From Fen-1058 sp964398185 (GTDB taxonomy: Bacteria; Chloroflexota; Anaerolineae; Fen-1058): 64,000 nucleotides of DNA. How positions within the stretch are numbered: position 1 is the first letter of the stretch; every line of letters starts with the position of its first letter. Under the pieces are notes generated by a model. The model was given only the letters and a program-made list of their open reading frames with translations. It made no database searches and was not told where the DNA came from. The translations under genes and the position numbers were made by a program. This document shows positions 63,215 to 64,000 of this stretch, piece by piece. The stretch lies in the NCBI GenBank assembly GCA_964398185.1, contig CAYNML010000015.1, positions 1 to 64,000 on the forward strand, read 5' to 3'.

Positions 63215-64000
63215 GGCTCCGACCAGATCTCTTCCACCGGCACGGGCACCTGCTCGATCACGCCCTGCAGCACCGCGGTCACGTCCTTGCCGTGCAAGCG
63301 CGAGTGGCTGGACAGGATCAAGCGGTGGGCCAGCGTCGGCACGCTGAGCCGCTGCACATCGTCGGGGATGATAAAGGCGCGGCCGCGCACCGCCGCCAGC
63401 ACTTGCGCCGTGCGCGCCAGCGCCAGCGATCCACGCGGACTTGCGCCGAGCGACAACGCGGGAGTGTGGCGCGTGGCGCGCACCAGCGCCAGGATGTACG
63501 TCTCAATGGCGGGGCTGATGTAAACGCGGCGGCAGGCCTGGCTGAGTTCCAGCACTTCAGCGCCGGTGATCACCGGTTGCAGCGACTCCAACGGATCGAC
63601 TTCGCGGAAGCGGCGCAGCACTTCGCGTTCTTCTTCGGCCTCAGGGTACCCGATCGACACACGCAGCAAAAAGCGATCAAGCTGCGCTTCGGGCAGCGGG
63701 AACGTGCCCTCCAATTCGATGGGGTTCTGCGTGGCGACAACGAGGAAGGGCCGCGGCACCGATCGGGTGATGCCGTCCACCGTCACTTGCCGTTCTTCCA
63801 TCGCCTCGAGTAAAGCCGATTGTGTGCGCGGCCCCGCCCGGTTGATCTCGTCAGCCAGAATGATCTGTGACATCAACGGCCCGGCGCGATATTCAAATTC
63901 CTGCGTCTTCTGGTTGAAGATGCTGACGCCGGTGATGTCGCTGGGTAATAAATCGGGCGTGAACTGCACGCGCTGAAACGAGCAGCCCAGCGATTTCGCT
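63211..64000 (-). CDS. MoxR-family AAA+ ATPase (5' end beyond the window)
   Basis: Partial gene; the sequence still reads in frame to the window edge (AKSLGCSFQRVQFTPDLLPS), so the Walker A lies outside. Walker B (IILADEINRAGPRTQSALLE), sensor 1 (FLVVATQNPIELEGTFPLPE) and the arginine/lid region (LDRFLLRVSIGYPEAEEE) match MoxR chaperone ATPases. It is co-translated with DUF58 and probably matures or activates a partner complex. Confidence 0.92.
   Translation of the reverse strand, partial: AKSLGCSFQRVQFTPDLLPSDITGVSIFNQKTQEFEYRAGPLMSQIILADEINRAGPRTQSALLEAMEERQVTVDGITRSVPRPFLVVATQNPIELEGTFPLPEAQLDRFLLRVSIGYPEAEEEREVLRRFREVDPLESLQPVITGAEVLELSQACRRVYISPAIETYILALVRATRHTPALSLGASPRGSLALARTAQVLAAVRGRAFIIPDDVQRLSVPTLAHRLILSSHSRLHGKDVTAVLQGVIEQVPVPVEEIWSEP

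Overview
The window is high-GC, gene-dense bacterial DNA. It most resembles a Chloroflexota (Anaerolineae-type) genome. The support is indirect: the mix of families (SufR-like regulator plus IscA, DUF2203, Uma2 nucleases, fused NuoCD, DUF4129/DUF58/MoxR block, TadZ-like and Flp pilin proteins) and many small intergenic palindromic repeat families. There is no rRNA or tRNA gene to confirm taxonomy. Two 100-base N runs (18476-18575, 24435-24534) show it is a draft scaffold.

Region 1 (1-26.5 kb, + strand) is most of a contractile injection system (CIS, phage-tail-like) cluster. In order it encodes a CIS-tube/LysM adaptor, a DUF5908-like small protein, a gpD-like hub, a gp5/OB-fold spike, a 673-aa protein with a hydrophobic C-terminus, a gp25 baseplate wedge, a gpJ/gp47 baseplate protein, a gpI-type tail protein with a large N-terminal extension, three fibre-like or accessory proteins, two unknown proteins and an AAA+ ATPase. 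Two large putative effectors follow; they share a central helical module but end in different nuclease-like tips. Sheath and tube genes are not in the window and probably lie to the left. Region 1 ends at a four-module glycosyltransferase (26.6-29.3 kb).

Region 2 (29.4-39.9 kb) is iron-sulfur and respiratory housekeeping. On the minus strand are an Mrp/ApbC-type ATPase, a Uma2 protein and an iscX-nuoB-nuoCD-nuoI operon. On the plus strand are a SufR-like Fe-S regulator, an IscA/ErpA protein, DUF2203, a B12-type radical SAM protein, two small unknowns and an LppX-like lipoprotein. The divergent iscX/sufR-like interval and the iscA promoter carry palindromes that could be operators.

Region 3 (40-50.5 kb) holds an EF-G-like GTPase, a Ser/Thr kinase with a lamin-tail domain, a lone Flp pilin, a Gfo/Idh oxidoreductase, two Uma2 genes flanking lipA, a cysteinyl-tRNA synthetase fused to a GT2-like domain, and a TumE-type toxin-antitoxin pair.

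Region 4 (50.5-56.4 kb, minus) encodes a full 2-oxoacid (pyruvate-type) dehydrogenase complex: E1alpha, E1beta, E2 and E3. A compact toxin-antitoxin cassette, including a RelE/ParE-HicB in-frame fusion followed by HicA, separates E2 from E3. LipA nearby would supply the lipoyl cofactor.

Region 5 (56.5-64 kb, minus) holds an orphan HicB-like gene, DUF4126, a tocopherol-cyclase-like protein, a receiver-TadZ-like ATPase, and a DUF4129-DUF58-MoxR operon cut by the window end. Intergenic DNA throughout carries at least six families of dispersed palindromes, one of which lies in frame inside a CIS gene.
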